Positions 24,301-36,000 of a DNA stretch of 64,000 nt are shown in pieces (the stretch's first letter is position 1; every line of letters begins with the position of its first letter). The position numbers and the translations under genes are program-made. Source of the DNA: Blastomussa wellsi (lineage: Eukaryota; Cnidaria; Anthozoa; Scleractinia; Plerogyridae); NCBI GenBank assembly GCA_947652115.1, contig OX393563.1, forward strand, positions 7,543,280-7,607,279, given 5' to 3'. The notes beneath the pieces are model-generated. The model was not told the DNA's origin. It saw nothing but the letters and a program-made list of their open reading frames with translations, and did no database searches.

Positions 24301-24888
24301 AGGACACCAAAGAACACAACAAACAGGTCAGTCAAAACTATGATTTATATGCAAATGGATAGGGGAATGGGCGACCAATTGCATAAACGTACAGACAAAT
24401 TTCTAACAAGCTTACAAGTCCTTTGCACTGAAGTGGTCGCCACTTTGGCGACCTGTTTGACAAACTTAATCGCCAAATTCTTTTTTCACTTGCCATGCCG
24501 ACCAAAATGGTCACAGCTTGGAGCGCTGAGTAAGGTTTTGAAGTTCAGAGTTCACACGTTATTGAAAGACACAGTAAAACAGTACATGTACATGGTCGAA
24601 AAATTGTGAAGATCAACTTTTATTTTTTACTAGGACTGGTTTCAAAGCAGCTTTACAGCTTACTAATCTTGACTAATAAAATGCTGATAACCTGTACACA
24701 GTAGTTTGTCTCTAGTCCTGGGAGGGAACAACATGTGTACACTACACTCTGAATTTTTTACGAGGGGGTACCTTCTCATACAACTTCAAGTATAAAGGGT
24801 GATACAGACCTTTTCTCAAGAGATAAAATCCTAGAGCTGGTGCAGTAAACAAGGAAGTTGAATAACAAACAGACCAAGCCAATGATAA
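10482..24888 (-). CDS. ABHD16A: ABHD16A (BAT5), alpha/beta-hydrolase phospholipid hydrolase; 5' end incomplete
   Basis: Nineteen exons, 5' to 3': 24772-24888, 22611-22696, 22456-22529, 21826-21921, 20545-20618, 20202-20242, 19648-19752, 19193-19256, 18940-18989, 18547-18658, 15842-15894, 15699-15762, 15104-15167, 14280-14336, 13797-13856, 12909-12985, 12225-12323, 10692-10738, 10482-10568. Phases agree throughout except between the first two. Signatures of the family: FYLLRKG transmembrane region, PWPVDY-like AWPVDYKW, DGNEIDTMF, CEGNAGFYEVG, GYSVLGWNHPGFAGS, nucleophile elbow YAWSIGG (Ser), PGPVLLIRRMRDEI (Asp), SNRGNDL, and C-terminal DATHC (His) then LPW. The family includes a membrane phosphatidylserine lipase making lyso-PS. 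About 475 codons are placed against roughly 560 in vertebrates; missing are the N-terminus and one exon (second membrane segment, phase 0 in, phase 1 out) between 22697 and 24771. Exon 18547-18658 uses donor GTGGGT. Confidence 0.92.
10915..11100 (-). repeat. Retroelement fragment with hammerhead-ribozyme-like core
   Basis: On the minus strand 11015-10981 reads CTGATGA, an 18-19-nt spacer, then GAAACGTCA. CTGATGA and GAAA are the invariant boxes of hammerhead ribozymes. Downstream is GTCACTGTCACCGACAACAG. The same GAAACGTCAG ending occurs in the palindromic retroposons at 21288, 47890 and 50600. Hammerheads are known in Penelope-like retroelements of many metazoans, so this may be a Penelope fragment. 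The helix II closing pair is poor by eye. Confidence 0.4.
11346..12149. mobile_element. PIF/Harbinger-like MITE with TAA target duplication
   Basis: The left end TGTGTGGTTCAATTCTCC is mirrored by AATTGAACCACGCA at the right; subterminal C- and G-runs with CCCGGG also mirror. The 3-bp TAA at 11343-11345 and 12150-12152 flanks it, which fits the TWA target duplications of PIF/Harbinger. It lies in the ABHD16A intron between exons 12225-12323 and 10692-10738. It has no transposase. Confidence 0.6.
12524..12820. mobile_element. TTAA-site MITE, right-truncated copy
   Basis: TTAA then AGTGCACCTAACCCCAAAA, as in the full copy at 13173-13600. The inner palindrome (GGGGCGTGGGTCTATTCC with its complement GGAATAGACCCACGCCCC) is present, then similarity stops near 12820, so the right TIR is lost. 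Confidence 0.6.
13173..13600. mobile_element. TTAA-site MITE, full copy (piggyBac-like)
   Basis: The 428-bp element has TIRs AGTGCACCTAACCCCAAAAT and complement, flanked by TTAA at 13169-13172 and 13601-13604. The whole element is nearly palindromic: a second inner palindrome around GGGGCGTGGGTCTATTCC is nested in the first. Exact TTAA duplication is the mark of piggyBac-type integration. It is in the ABHD16A intron 3' of exon 13797-13856. Confidence 0.7.
13914..14030. repeat. Fragment of the CCAATTTCGATATTTTAA family
   Basis: Begins CCAATTTCGATATTTTAATA and contains CACAAACTCTATAGTTAATA, both shared with 5789-5870. It is a partial copy; the right terminus was not found. Confidence 0.4.
14345..14520. 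repeat. Possible non-LTR retrotransposon 3' tail
   Basis: AGATAAGATAAGATAACTTTATTTATACACGG-type start (a GATAA microsatellite joined to a short AT-rich unique stretch) resembles the 3' end of CR1/L2-type LINEs in minus orientation. No coding part is attached. Weak call. Confidence 0.3.
16090..18201. mobile_element. 2.1-kb TIR element inside ABHD16A intron
   Basis: The left end TGTGTAGTTCCAGAAAATAT and the right end ATATTTTCTGGAACTACACA are inverted copies; the inverted match runs on through CCATACCCCCCCCACGGAAGG. Subterminal CCCCCCTCCCCC/GGAATTTCC blocks repeat at both ends. No target duplication was seen. No transposase ORF is present. It carries a plus-strand terminal-exon-like coding stretch (16658-16850) and a poly(A)-type signal near 17253. 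Confidence 0.6.
16658..16850 (+). pseudogene. Terminal-exon-like coding fragment, unknown protein
   Basis: After a good acceptor (TTTTTAG) a frame entered in phase 2 stays open for 63 codons to TGA at 16848-16850. The peptide starts YTLENKFYSFELEDD, has a basic helical middle (RKAIDTRRRLLGQLH) and ends in an acidic Ser/Asp tail (EEVSDDSTDSE). The composition is protein-like, with a charged helix and an acidic C-terminus. It lies on the opposite strand inside an ABHD16A intron and within the TIR element. No upstream partner exon was found. It may be a captured host exon, the end of a decayed element gene, or a nested gene's last exon. I do not recognise the family. Confidence 0.4.
21288..21563. 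mobile_element. Palindromic retroposon copy 1, 15-bp target duplication
   Basis: Flanked by TCTGTGGTTAGTAAG at 21273-21287 and 21564-21578. Left: TTTCTAAAGAAACTGTGGTG then TTTTATCAACTGGGTTGATA. The inner part is a head-to-head inverted repeat around 21440 with arms GCTGACGTTTCGAGCGTTAG and its complement. Lies in the ABHD16A intron between exons 21826-21921 and 20545-20618. A long target duplication points to retroposition, not cut-and-paste. Confidence 0.75.
24190..24224. repeat. Perfect 17-bp inverted repeat
   Basis: CATAGTTAATAGAGGAG, one base, then CTCCTCTATTAACTATG. A perfect stem with a one-base centre, in an ABHD16A intron. No second copy in the window was noticed. It may be the core of a small palindromic transposon. 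Confidence 0.6.
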
Positions 24889-25780
24889 CTAAAAGAAAAT
24901 AAAAAAGGGTCTATCCTAAGTTGCTTAAAATTCATATCATTAAACGTTCTACGTGAAACAATATCTGAAAACAGCTTTTACTAAAAAATAACATGTTTTT
25001 ATAGCTTTAATGTATATGTACTGTGCCTCTACTTTGTTCCAAAATATTTCATTTTTTCATGTTAAACAAGATCAGTATGTCTTATTTTCTTTATAATTTT
25101 CACCATAGCTGATTGGGAGAACCTATAGGATTCAGGGGGCCTGGAGATATTCCCCCTCAGGAAAGTTTACAAATTTAGGTTCTCTGGAGTGCCTTCCCTG
25201 CATTTTGGCATCATTTCTGAGTTATTCTACAAGGTCTTTAGTTGTCTCTTTCGCTTGGCTGCCATTTTGGAGCTGCTAAATGGAGTACGACTACTGGCCT
25301 GATGAGTCTGCATGACACTCAGTGAAAGACCGGGAGAGACAGCATACAAGAGGAAAAGTGTAAATACATGTATTTATTGTGACAGTTATGTTTTATACTC
25401 TGATCACAAAAAATCTAAAGATTAGCATATTTTCCCTCGATTTCAGACAAATTAGGAATATTTTGTAATAACTGGGAGAGCAGGAGGGTTGGAATCCCTG
25501 ATTACCCTTACTAGCACACCGAAGGCGTTAGGAATAACCCCCCCCCCCCCCCCAACAACAAAGGGTCTCGAAAAAGTAACACTCCGTGGAATTAAATAGG
25601 TCAGTTTATGGTAGAACTAACAACAAAAGAGGCCCTGATTTGCTTTGTAGAAGTGGTTAGTGCAAGATAGCTTATGGAAGAGGTTGTTAAATTTATACAG
25701 TACGACAGTGGGGTCGGATAAACAATGGAATGTCCCAAGATAGCCACTCCAACGTACACTTTCCGCACTGCATCACTTAC

Positions 25781-25818
25781 CGCACGTATAACTCTCGCGC
25801 CACATTGCTCCAATCCAT
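25781..25818 (-). CDS. Possible first exon of ABHD16A
   Basis: An ATG at 25818 opens 38 nt (MDWSNVARELYVR) ending at a strong donor GTAAGT. It is upstream of ABHD16A on the same strand, but the phase (2) does not join directly to exon 24772-24888 (phase 0), so another exon would be needed between. The peptide has no clear similarity to vertebrate N-termini. Low confidence. Confidence 0.25.
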
Positions 25819-27504
25819 TTGCCTCGTATGCTCTACTCTAGAATACCGTAGAGTATCAATCAGAATAAATTCACCAGAAACATTATCACTGACGAAATCC
25901 GGGCAAAATTTATCTCCACATTGCGAAAACGAAAGTATGACATCAAAATTTATTATGCAAGACAGGTGTCCAGAAACTTTACTCATCAACGCCCCATACC
26001 TAGCAACTCCAACTACTGTTGAAAGAATCAACACTTTTCACAAGTTATACGATTTCAACGCCTACCTGTCGACTATTTCTCGTAAAAATTCGATGCAATT
26101 GAGGACCTACTGCACAACGATAGAACTCCGCCATATTCGAGGGTTCAATTTCGACCGCTGACCTAATTAACCTCGTCCTCAGTTTTGCGACCATTCTCGT
26201 CCCCAGAGCCGCTTGTCCCTCTTAGCCGGCTGGGCCTGTGCACGAGGAACAAGTGGCTCTGGGGACACACGATTTGACTCGCTGAAATCAAACAAAGGGA
26301 GTCCAATCACATCAGCCGTTTTAAACGGGCTAACGCTAAAGGGTTTTTTTAAAAACGGCTGATGTGAATCGAGAAAGTGACCCACGTCTTTAGGCTTTTC
26401 GAGTTCTTTATTTTTATTTTTCACTTTTCCTTTCTCCTGTCCTCCTATCTTTCTTATGCTTTTGTTGGCCTTTTACTGGGCTTGCTTTCGGTTCAAGAAT
26501 TGCCATGAAAGCATCATTGAGACGGGAAATACCGGTACTCAACATGGAGTAGCCAAGGGTAAGTGAGGGAAATTTTCCTCCTAGTTTTTGGCGGAAAATT
26601 CTAAGCGTTTTCCTGCATATTTCAAGCTCCATTGGCCCAATCAATATCATCTGGGTATCATGATCATTGGAAAGCTCTTTTCCTTCTGTAGAACTGGGAT
26701 AAATGGGATTCGTATTTTGGTCAAAGCTGATGATGTCAGAAGCGGAACAAAGGTCAAGGTCTGCCACGGCCGGTTACGGCCTGTTTAGGAGTCAATGGGT
26801 TAAAGCTCTTGAAGCCACAATGGCAATTCCAAAAAGTGGGAATTGGAGCCATCATTTACAAGAGCATTAAATAAGCCATTTGTGAATTCCCTTTTCCTTC
26901 TGTGTCAAAAAGAGTCTATGTGCAAAACCATTCACATGGAAATGTTTCCTTCACATGAAAATGAAAATGCAGGTAACTCATTTTTCATGTGGCTAGTTTC
27001 ACACTTGGACTCGTTTTGATACTGGGGCTAAAGAAAACTTGGAAATGGCCTATTACAGAGTTTGAACAAAACTTTAAAAAGCGTGGTGTTACGATGGTTG
27101 TAACTAGACCTGTTTGCATGGAGAGCTTTGGCTATATAATAAACTACCAAAATGTCACCAGTAAATTTCTGTATCTGAAGTTACATTGTATGTCCATGTT
27201 TTGTATCTTTATTTTTTATATACATGATGTAAACAACATCTTAGTGACAGTTCTGACAACAAGAAAGTTCTGCTAACCAAGTTTTTGGAAAATACAATAA
27301 CTGAACAATTAGTCTGGTTTCCACACTAATGTTTTGAAATTCATCACATTTCTTTCTCTCTTGTTCTCAGAAGTCTTGTAAAAGAGTAATGTTTTTGTGG
27401 CGAACTTAGTCAGCAAGTACCACCTTAATTGTTACCAGTGGCAACATGATTGGTGCATTCATCTGAAGAATGCAAGTTATCCCATCATGGGATTTGCACA
27501 ACTG
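25819..27504. other. Intergenic region, no recognised gene
   Basis: Between the ABHD16A 5' region and TXNL4B. A minus-strand open frame at 26414-26767 (117 codons, no ATG) is moderately protein-like with a basic end, but I recognise no domain. An inverted repeat CACATCAGCCGTTTT / AAAACGGCTGATGTG lies at about 26306-26368. A poly-C run is nearby at 25540-25554, inside the upstream intron region. Confidence 0.35.
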
Positions 27505-29861
27505 TTAAATGTCTTTGTATATGAGGTTGTATTTAGGAATGTTCTGTGGATCTATGGGGCTGTTCACAATTAGCTTGCCTCTTAGCGCTCCTCTAAGGAT
27601 GACTTCCACCAAGTCAATAAAATCTTGTTTGGTTTTAAAGCTGCCAATAAACTTGGTGTGGTCTGGTGTTCTGGTAAAAAAAAATAACAGTTACTGGAAT
27701 AAGATAATTCTTAGACTTCAGAGTTAGCCAGCAATGACAGACTGTTTAAAGATAGGTTTGAAGCCTAGTCAATTAAAGAAGAGAGAAGTTACATCTATTC
27801 AATAAAAAAGAACATTATTTTATCAGAAATAAGGTTCAAACTATTTTCCAGAATAAGTTGAATCTCTGTGGAATTCTCCTTTCCACAAATGGTGAAATGA
27901 ATATGCTATTTCAGAAAATATTATCCAAACCCCAAACCTTATTTATTTATTTAACCTAGTTATGTCATGAAGTATGTTAATGTAAGTATAGTGGAACACT
28001 CAATTTCTCAACTCTCCCAACAACTTGAACCAAAGTTGTTTCCCTTCTGAACACTGTAATTCCAACTTTTAACTTGTCAATTTATTGTTTGTTTTTTTCT
28101 CTAAGGGCCACGTCTAAATTATTGCAAGATCTTATGAGAAAACAGTACCGTGAAATACTGTAAAACAATAAACAGAAATATGATGGAATATGTAAAAAAA
28201 CACTTTATATGCCCTGACCTCTCTCATTCTTCCATTCTTGCACTGAAACAGTTAACATTTTTGTGTGTTTACAAATTTGATTCAAACAGTTCATCTTGAG
28301 TCAAAAATATTGTTCAATTTTTCATACACAGCTTCACTATTTTTTATTCTTGCTCTTTGCAGAAAATTAAATTCCAAAGCTCTGCATGTTCTCAAATGCA
28401 AGAAAATCAAATGTTTGCTTGTTTCTGCCTTACCCATAATCAACTTTCATATGCTGTCCATTGAAGAAGAAAACAGTTGCTGGAATCAGAGTAATGTCAA
28501 AGTAATGTGTGTAGACCGGCACTGTGTCAACATCCACAATGTATATGTCAGCCATACGAGAAACATCATGCGACGTCTTGGCCAGCTATTTTGTCAAGGC
28601 AAAACAATGCATTATAAAATCAGACAAATGTGCAGTCATGCATAAAACTGAAATTTGTGGATAGAAGTGAAAAGCAGTTTTCTAATGCATATGGGCAGAA
28701 CATCCTTCAACAGGTTACAAGATGGCATTTTTACCATTTTTGACTCTTGGATTTTCGACCTGCTAAAAGTAGCAGCATCCCTACCCTCCCTTAGGTCTGG
28801 TTTTCATTTGTTGGGAAAATGTCCCATATCATCAGGAGTTTCCCTGTTTCCCAATCAAGCCAAAATTTGTAAATAATCAGAAAATCACCAGACCTTCGTC
28901 ACAAATTTTCCTGAGATTCACAATTTGGGACTGTAGGAAGAACAATTAACAAACAAGCTAAAACTATCAGCTATGTCACAACAGTCATAGCAGACAATTT
29001 TGAGTTTTTATATGATGGGAAGGGTCTGAGAATGATCGCCAGCCATAGCAGAAATCTGGGACATGGTGGGAAAACGAAAATGCTCATGAGTTTCCTGATT
29101 TCACGCTGACCATCCAGATGATCAGGGATAAATGTATGTATGTACCAGTATGATGTCTATGACTTTGAGTTTTCATTAGTCAGCAAAATCTGGGGGAGTG
29201 GAAGGGGGGGTGTGAAGGGTTTACCTCCGTGAACTATGAGGCCTTCCAAGGGGAGTAGCTGTGTCGCAATGTCGCTTGCTTTTGGATCATGTCACTTGTC
29301 ACATTTTAAAAATCCCCATTTCGCCAATTTCCAGGGCCGTGTCACATGTCGCTTTTACCCCTTGGGAGGCCTCAGCTATTGTTTTCTGCTCTATATTGTT
29401 TTTAGGTTCTTTGTGGTCTTGTTTTTTTATGTTTTATGCCAATGGCTAAAAAGTAACCTTGACTTCAGTGGTATGAAAAAAAAAATCATGTGAAAGCTCT
29501 AGTTGTTAAAAAAAATGATAATCTAATTATGCTTGATGTTTAGAGGGTGGGGAGTTCACTCTGAATTTCACTGCATTTCACTGACAATAAAAGTGAATGC
29601 CCCGGGTATCCCGCAATAGGGGGTGGCGGCGGTTTCAAATGACTGGTGCATAAGCTAACTTGAGAAAATGCAAAACACATAATATTATGCGGTCAAACAA
29701 GGATACAGATGAGTTCGTTATCTCCTTACAATATCATCAAGCTGTTGACAAACTGTGTCAGCCTCTCTCCCGAACCTCAGCACGAGAACCTTGTCCTCAC
29801 AAGTCTTGATTGCATTGTCTACATCCTTCTTTGTGCTCAATTTGTTCAGCACGAAACTCAT
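27505..29861 (-). CDS. TXNL4B: TXNL4B, thioredoxin-like U5 snRNP-associated protein
   Basis: Three exons, 5' to 3': 29730-29861, 28434-28585, 27505-27670, with phases 0 and 2 matching. They give exactly 149 codons plus TAA, the vertebrate length. The product begins [18 protein letters not shown] and contains [83 protein letters not shown] and ends [10 protein letters not shown]. This is the Dim1/TXNL4 fold, a thioredoxin-like protein without the catalytic CxxC; the B paralogue is recognised by [12 protein letters not shown] and the NSPIDP end. It acts in the nucleus in pre-mRNA splicing and associates with the U5/tri-snRNP factor PRPF6. The start is the first ATG of the exon. It is divergent from EXD3 with about 200 bp between starts. 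Confidence 0.95.
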
Positions 29862-30058
29862 GATTCACAAGTGACAAAGGAACGACAAACCAACGAACAA
29901 CAGAGCACACTTCCTTATTCATGTAAGTCGACTTACAGTATCCTTATAGCCAACAGATTAGAACTGGTAACGAGTGCGTGGCAAGGAACGCCTGGCGGAG
30001 AGGAACTTGTGTGCAATCTTATCTACTATTTATTTTTCAGCAAAGAAATGGTGTAGTT
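29862..30058. promoter_or_regulatory. Candidate bidirectional promoter of TXNL4B and EXD3
   Basis: Only about 197 bp separate the TXNL4B ATG (minus, 29861) and the proposed EXD3 ATG (plus, 30059), so both 5' UTRs and the promoter must overlap here, unless EXD3 starts farther upstream. No TATA box stands out. An acceptor-like TTTTTCAG at 30033-30040 suggests a short EXD3 5' UTR intron. Inferred from gene layout only. Confidence 0.45.
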
Positions 30059-33000
30059 ATGATTGTTACCGTTCAGTTTGTTTTCTGCTTTCTCAAGGAA
30101 GTATTTCATTCGCTGCTTTGGAAATACAATGAAGGACATTCAGGCGATCGTGAGCGCGTAGTAGAAGACGTGATCAACGAACCTGATGTTCAAGGTGAGC
30201 AGAGCATTGTTGACCTTTTACAATGTTGACCTTTTTCACCTAAAATTCACTAACCTGTTTTAATGTTTGATACAGGAAAGCACATAGGAAGGAGAGACGC
30301 TAGGGGTATCAATGGTGACTTAACAACCCATGATTTGAAACACGGTTTAACTTTGCAATCAGGAAATACAAAGAGCTGTGAAAATAGTTTTCATTTAGCT
30401 TTAGCTGACACAAAAGCAGCACACGAGAAGCCCGTGTTCAGTTCTACAGACATGAGTTTAGAGGAAAATTGGGATAACGACATCGTAAATGATGACAGAA
30501 CTAGTTTGCAAACTCACAATACAGATTGTTATCATCATGAGAAGCCAGAGAATAATTTTTTTCTTGGTGTAACTGGTAATAAGGATTTGTTCTGTGAAGA
30601 AACATCATCAACATATTCATCTGATTCGGATGCTTGGGTAGGAGGTACTTCACAGGATCACCAAACAAGTTATACAAGATCTCTCCACCTTGTGTCAGAA
30701 AGAGACTGGCTAGATGAACTTGAGTCACTTTATTTTTCAGACATGATCACAGAACTCAAGCTACTTCTTCCAAGGGCTTTTGAAGCCAGCAAGAATTGTT
30801 TTGATTTTGTTATTTATGTTGTCAAATTTGCTGACTTTGACATTCAAGCTGGCAAAAAGTCACTTGCATATCTGACTGTTGTTGAGTTTGAAGCATGGCT
30901 GAAGTCAAAAGCTGAAGGGAGAAGCATTCAAGAAGTACAGCTGTTAGGTTATTGGCCTTCTGACAACCACAAGGACTTGGCTTTGGAAGCTGTTGTATCC
31001 TCCACTTATTTACTTTTTGAACCAATAAAAAGGACATTTCAACTTGATTCAGGAGAGAACAGTTTCTTGACTAAACATGTGAGATTTTTAATGCATTCCA
31101 AGAGAAAATATAAAGAGGTAAGTACAAAACAAAATATTGTCTCTGGTAAATCAAACATGAAAATATATTTGAAGTTAAGAAATCATTATGCCTATCAAAT
31201 TTTCTTGGCTGAAAGGGTTTCCAAAATTTCTTGCCCACGGTGCCTCGCTGACGATCTTTGTATACTGGAGCTCTGCTAAAAATTAAATCATCAAGACTTG
31301 TTTCAAAATGTTTTTTTTCTACTGACAGGCTGCCACTATAGCATACAAGTTAAAACTTCAACCACATTTTGAAGTGACTGAGGTAATAGTTTTGGTTCTT
31401 TGATAGTCATACATATTGGGTTGTTTGAAAATTTCTGACGAGCATCCCCGTCATTTTATAGGGGAAAAAACAATTACTTACAGGGAAAAAAGAGAAAAAA
31501 TAAGCTAATAAACTAATTAAACACAAAAAAATTTATAGGAGAGCATTCTCGTGTTTAAGCCCCCCTCCCCCCCCCCCCCCACACGCACACACAGTCTTGT
31601 TTTGCAGGATGTGCTTGGTGGTGAGCCTTGTGTGGCTCAATGACCCCTAGAGCTAAATTGTATGCAAGATTGGTCAAGGGGTGAATGACATTCTTTATCT
31701 TGCTGGCATTAGTTTGGGCATGGGGCTAATCATCTCATTCCATATTAGACAGTCTATAATACATGTTGCTGGGATATTAATGATGGGGATTAATGGGCTC
31801 CTGTTTCCTTTTTACTTTTTTTTCAATTATATTCCCCTCATTTCATAGTCTTCCTCCACTTGTCCAAATCCTGGACATTAGACAATCAATCTTGACTCAG
31901 GTGTTGCACTCCCTGTGCAAATCAACCAACCCAACATGTTAAAGCTGGTCATTTATATTAATCAGTTTGCTTGGTAATTACAGCCTCTGATACCCAAGGT
32001 TGTTGAAATTAAATTAATTTAAAGTGTGATCAATAAATAGTCTTGTATCTAGTATTATTTTTAAATTGCTAATTTTTTGTCTAGATTTTATTGCCTTTGA
32101 TTATTTTGGACAAGCTGCAATTAGCAGAGAGGTATGTCTGGTACTACCAGTACACTGTTGACTTAACATTTTTGAGACATTTGGTTAGTTGTAGAGCAGC
32201 ACGGAAATTTTTTCATTGTCCTTCTTCTCACTAATCCCATTTTTTGCACTGCTCTCCAACTAACCAAACAGCTGAAAGACCTCAGGTGTAGTTTAAACCA
32301 AATTTTCTCATCCTGGTTCTCTATCCTACAGTCACAGAATCTAACCAGATTGAGTGGACTGAATCTATATATGAATATTTTGTGCTACCTGTTTTTTATT
32401 ATACCAAACAAGAAAATCAAATTGAGGAAATCTGACCTGCAAGTGCTGAACAACCCATGAATGGTGTGTAGTTCTGGACTGTACTGTAGGTATATGTGTA
32501 GGCACAAATTTTTCACATTACCAGTAATGCCATACAAATGCAAGAATTTACGAGGCAGGTTCCAGTTATGGTAATTATAAGCTAAAGGTGGAGCAATTGC
32601 TTAAATTGGAAATTCACTGTGATGATCATTTTCTCACTGTTAAAAAACTGTTAAAAGTTGTTTAAAAATGATTTGATTTAGCTATGTGGCAGGCTGCCCT
32701 TCATCTTTGCAATTGTTCATGAAAATGGTTGATGATTTATGTGCCATGACAGATGATGAACTGGAGCTGGTTGTTGAGTAAGTGATATTAAAAATTAATG
32801 CCCACAGTCAAAAATACTCTTCATAAACCCAGAACTGTATTCATTTGATTCTTTGTTTGATGCACCCCCAGTTTTTTATGTACTTCGCACTAATTTTATT
32901 TTATAATAATTGTTCACTGGGTTTTGATTTCTGCAAGGATGGACCACTTGTAGTCTTAGATGGGGAACTACAGTATGGTGCACTAAATCTTCATTAACCC

Positions 33001-36000
33001 CTGACCCCACTGGTCTTTGGTTTGTTTGGTCCTTTGTATATATCATGCACACTCAGACAATTGTATCTTGTTCAGAAAAGCTATATCACCAGCACCAAAA
33101 GATCACAGGCTGAAGAACAAGACTCTTGTCAAGTTAGGAGAGAGGCTGGTGAAGATGTTTAACTTGAAAGCAGGTTCACTGGCTTTCCTATATTTATTTA
33201 TTTTTTTTTTTTTTGCACTTGACGTCAGCCATGGGTAAATATATGAGATGGTGCTCTATTTAGAGGGTTTTAGATTTCTACAATTCTTGGTTCAAGAATT
33301 TGCTGCAGTGTGTCCACATATAATTGAATCCCTATAATAATTATAAAGTATTATCATTCCTCTCACAATGGAGTGGGAGGTGAGGTGCATAATGTTTAGT
33401 ATGCTGGACTCTGGAGTGCACACTTTTTACAGTGCAACTCGCCTAAGTGGAACAACTCAAACAAATTTGTGCTCTCTAATTGGCTAACTTGTCAAAAAAG
33501 TTTGTTGGGTGGCCGCACTAAGGCGCGTCATGCTGTAATAACTTTGACGGTGCCTCTCTCCACCCAAGTGTATAAATGGGTACCTGTGAAATTGGAATAA
33601 GCTCTGGTAGTATAGGCCGCTTGGCACAAGGCTTTATTTCATAATGGAGTCACTTGTGACATGATTCGATAGCGTTGTCTTTCTCTGGTTGTCTGCTCCA
33701 GAGAAGCTGTCTGAAATTCAGGGAAGACATTTCAATTAAATATTGTCAGTCTTCATCAGGTGATAAGGTTGTCATGACTTGTTAATGTAACCTTATGAAG
33801 CATGATGCTCGACTGTTATTGGTTGGTTCTCAACAACATCGATTGATGCATTTCAATCCTCGTTGTTCCTGTTGGTTGGTTCCTCTGCACTTCACTGTTT
33901 TGCAGTTCTCCTGTTGTTGTGTTTTTTAATCATGGACATATACATGCTTCTGGAATTTCAATTCCTTTATCCCTGTTGATAACAACTTGATGGCAAAATT
34001 CATTGAGTTAATAACAAAACCTTTTCCTCTTTGATTCCAGAGAATTTCCCTAATATATACAAGGAAAAGAACTTAAGTGGACTGAGATACCTCCTGCAGA
34101 AGAAATATTCAGAGGTATTAACATTTACTTAGAGATGCTCTAGAGCAGAGATGTTGTGAATGTGCAAAATTAATGTTTTTATTTGAATATTAATTAACCT
34201 TGCTAAGGTGAACTGTTGTATTTTTTCTAGAAGCAACCATTTAGTCAGAAATGGGACAATCTCATTGAGGTATTGTAAAGCTGTATTTTGCTTGATACAT
34301 GTAGTTCACTTGAAGCATATTTACAGGTCCCTAAGAATTAACATAACTTTGGAAACCAGGTTCTTACATGCATAAATATTATGATTGGTTTCAAGGGGAT
34401 ATTACAGAATTTATACCAAATTCAGCCTACTTCCCCCTGCTTCACTGTTTGCACACACTGAAAAAAAAACATGCCTGAAGATAATGTATTTTGTGATCAG
34501 CCATTCTTGTGCATTTGCCAACAGACTGCTCTTGGGGATAACAAATGGCTGCAACACAAACTGATAGAGAGTTTAGTTGAGTTTGATGATATTGAAGAAG
34601 CTGCCAGATGGACCATGTTTTATTGTCTTCCTCTGGAATCAGCTCATCCTTTGGTCAAGCAGCTTATTGATTCCTGGTAAGATAATCAGTACTTTAATGG
34701 CCTGAAAAAGAAAATCATCCTGAAAAAACAACAACCCTCTCTCTTTGCATCCTTTTATTCGGAAGGCCAGTGGAGTGGGGCGGTATAGGGAATGGCGTCC
34801 CTCACAAATTTGATGAGGAGGAGAGCAGGCGAGCAAAGGCCATAGGGTTGGCATAAATTAAAACGAGGCTAACTCCTTGACTCATGGCACCATGGGGCAT
34901 AACAATAAAACTATAAAATAATTTACAGGAGGTATTTTGACTGTTGCGCCTGCAATCGGTTGTAGACGGTAACCAGACCTTAAAATATCCACAACGACGA
35001 CCTACATGTAACTCTATAGAGATCCCTGCACTGTCTCTAATAGGCTGTTCCTTCGTTTTGAATTTTTTCGTGCAAGAGGAACCAATCACAAGGATCTCTG
35101 TAAAGCTACGTCACCAGGATGAAATTTTAAGAGTGGAATCTCGATAGGCCTTTTAATGGTACGTGTGTAGGAGGGAGGGGGTGAACGTTACGCATGAAGA
35201 AAGATATGCACGTTTGGAATGTCTCGAAATAACACTGATTTTCACCTAAAGATACCATCAAACTGAAAGTTGATACAATCTTCTTATTGGTTCTTGACTT
35301 CAAAATAACTACGACTCTACGAGTGCTTTTACAAAGATAGGTTACCCGACTGTGCTTCTCTGTTTATTTTTAAGGCAAGCTACAAATGAAGATTGTGACG
35401 ACTGGGAGGCTGAAATGGAAGGAAAGTCAGAACCCAGAGCATTCGACGACGAGGCTTTTGCAACAAGTTCAACATTTACAAAATTCTATCGGTTGCCGTT
35501 GCCTTTTGACAGGATATTCTATGTAGACAATGCCCAATCTTTAAGCGAATGTACGACGGTCCTATGTGTGGTAAGTTGCGTGTTCTTTTAGTAAAGGAGT
35601 ATAAGGCGGAGGTTGATTTCAAGCTGTGAAATGTAGGGGAAAAAGAATTGTGAAAATAAAATATCCCAAACGTCTTACAAAACCACAACGAAAATGACAC
35701 TACATACACTACAGCAAAAAATAAGCACCCCAAAGTGTCTTGCTCATGTGGTATCGTAAAATTCTTATTGCCTGCTCGAGCATGAAGGTAGCTCCAACAT
35801 TAAGCTTATGTTGTATTAGTCGTAAAAAGAAAATTGTCTGGAGCATTGACTAATAGGAACTTTTTATCTTCTTCTTCAGCCCGGAAATGTTGTCGGATTT
35901 GACACTGAATGGAGACCGACAATGTGTCGCGCTGGAACTGATGAAAGGTTGGCCAGTGTTATTTAAGCCCTCTTAGCCAATGAAACTGGGTTGTGAACCA

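Noticed and set aside
25730..26161. 143-codon plus-strand ORF at the ABHD16A 5' region
   Set aside because: No domain, low complexity codon use and antisense to the presumed promoter; likely chance.
26414..26767. 117-codon minus-strand ORF
   Set aside because: No ATG and no recognisable domain; mentioned under the intergenic entry but not called as a gene.
34639..35147. Overlapping ORFs on both strands in an EXD3 intron
   Set aside because: No splice or start support and no domain; intron noise.
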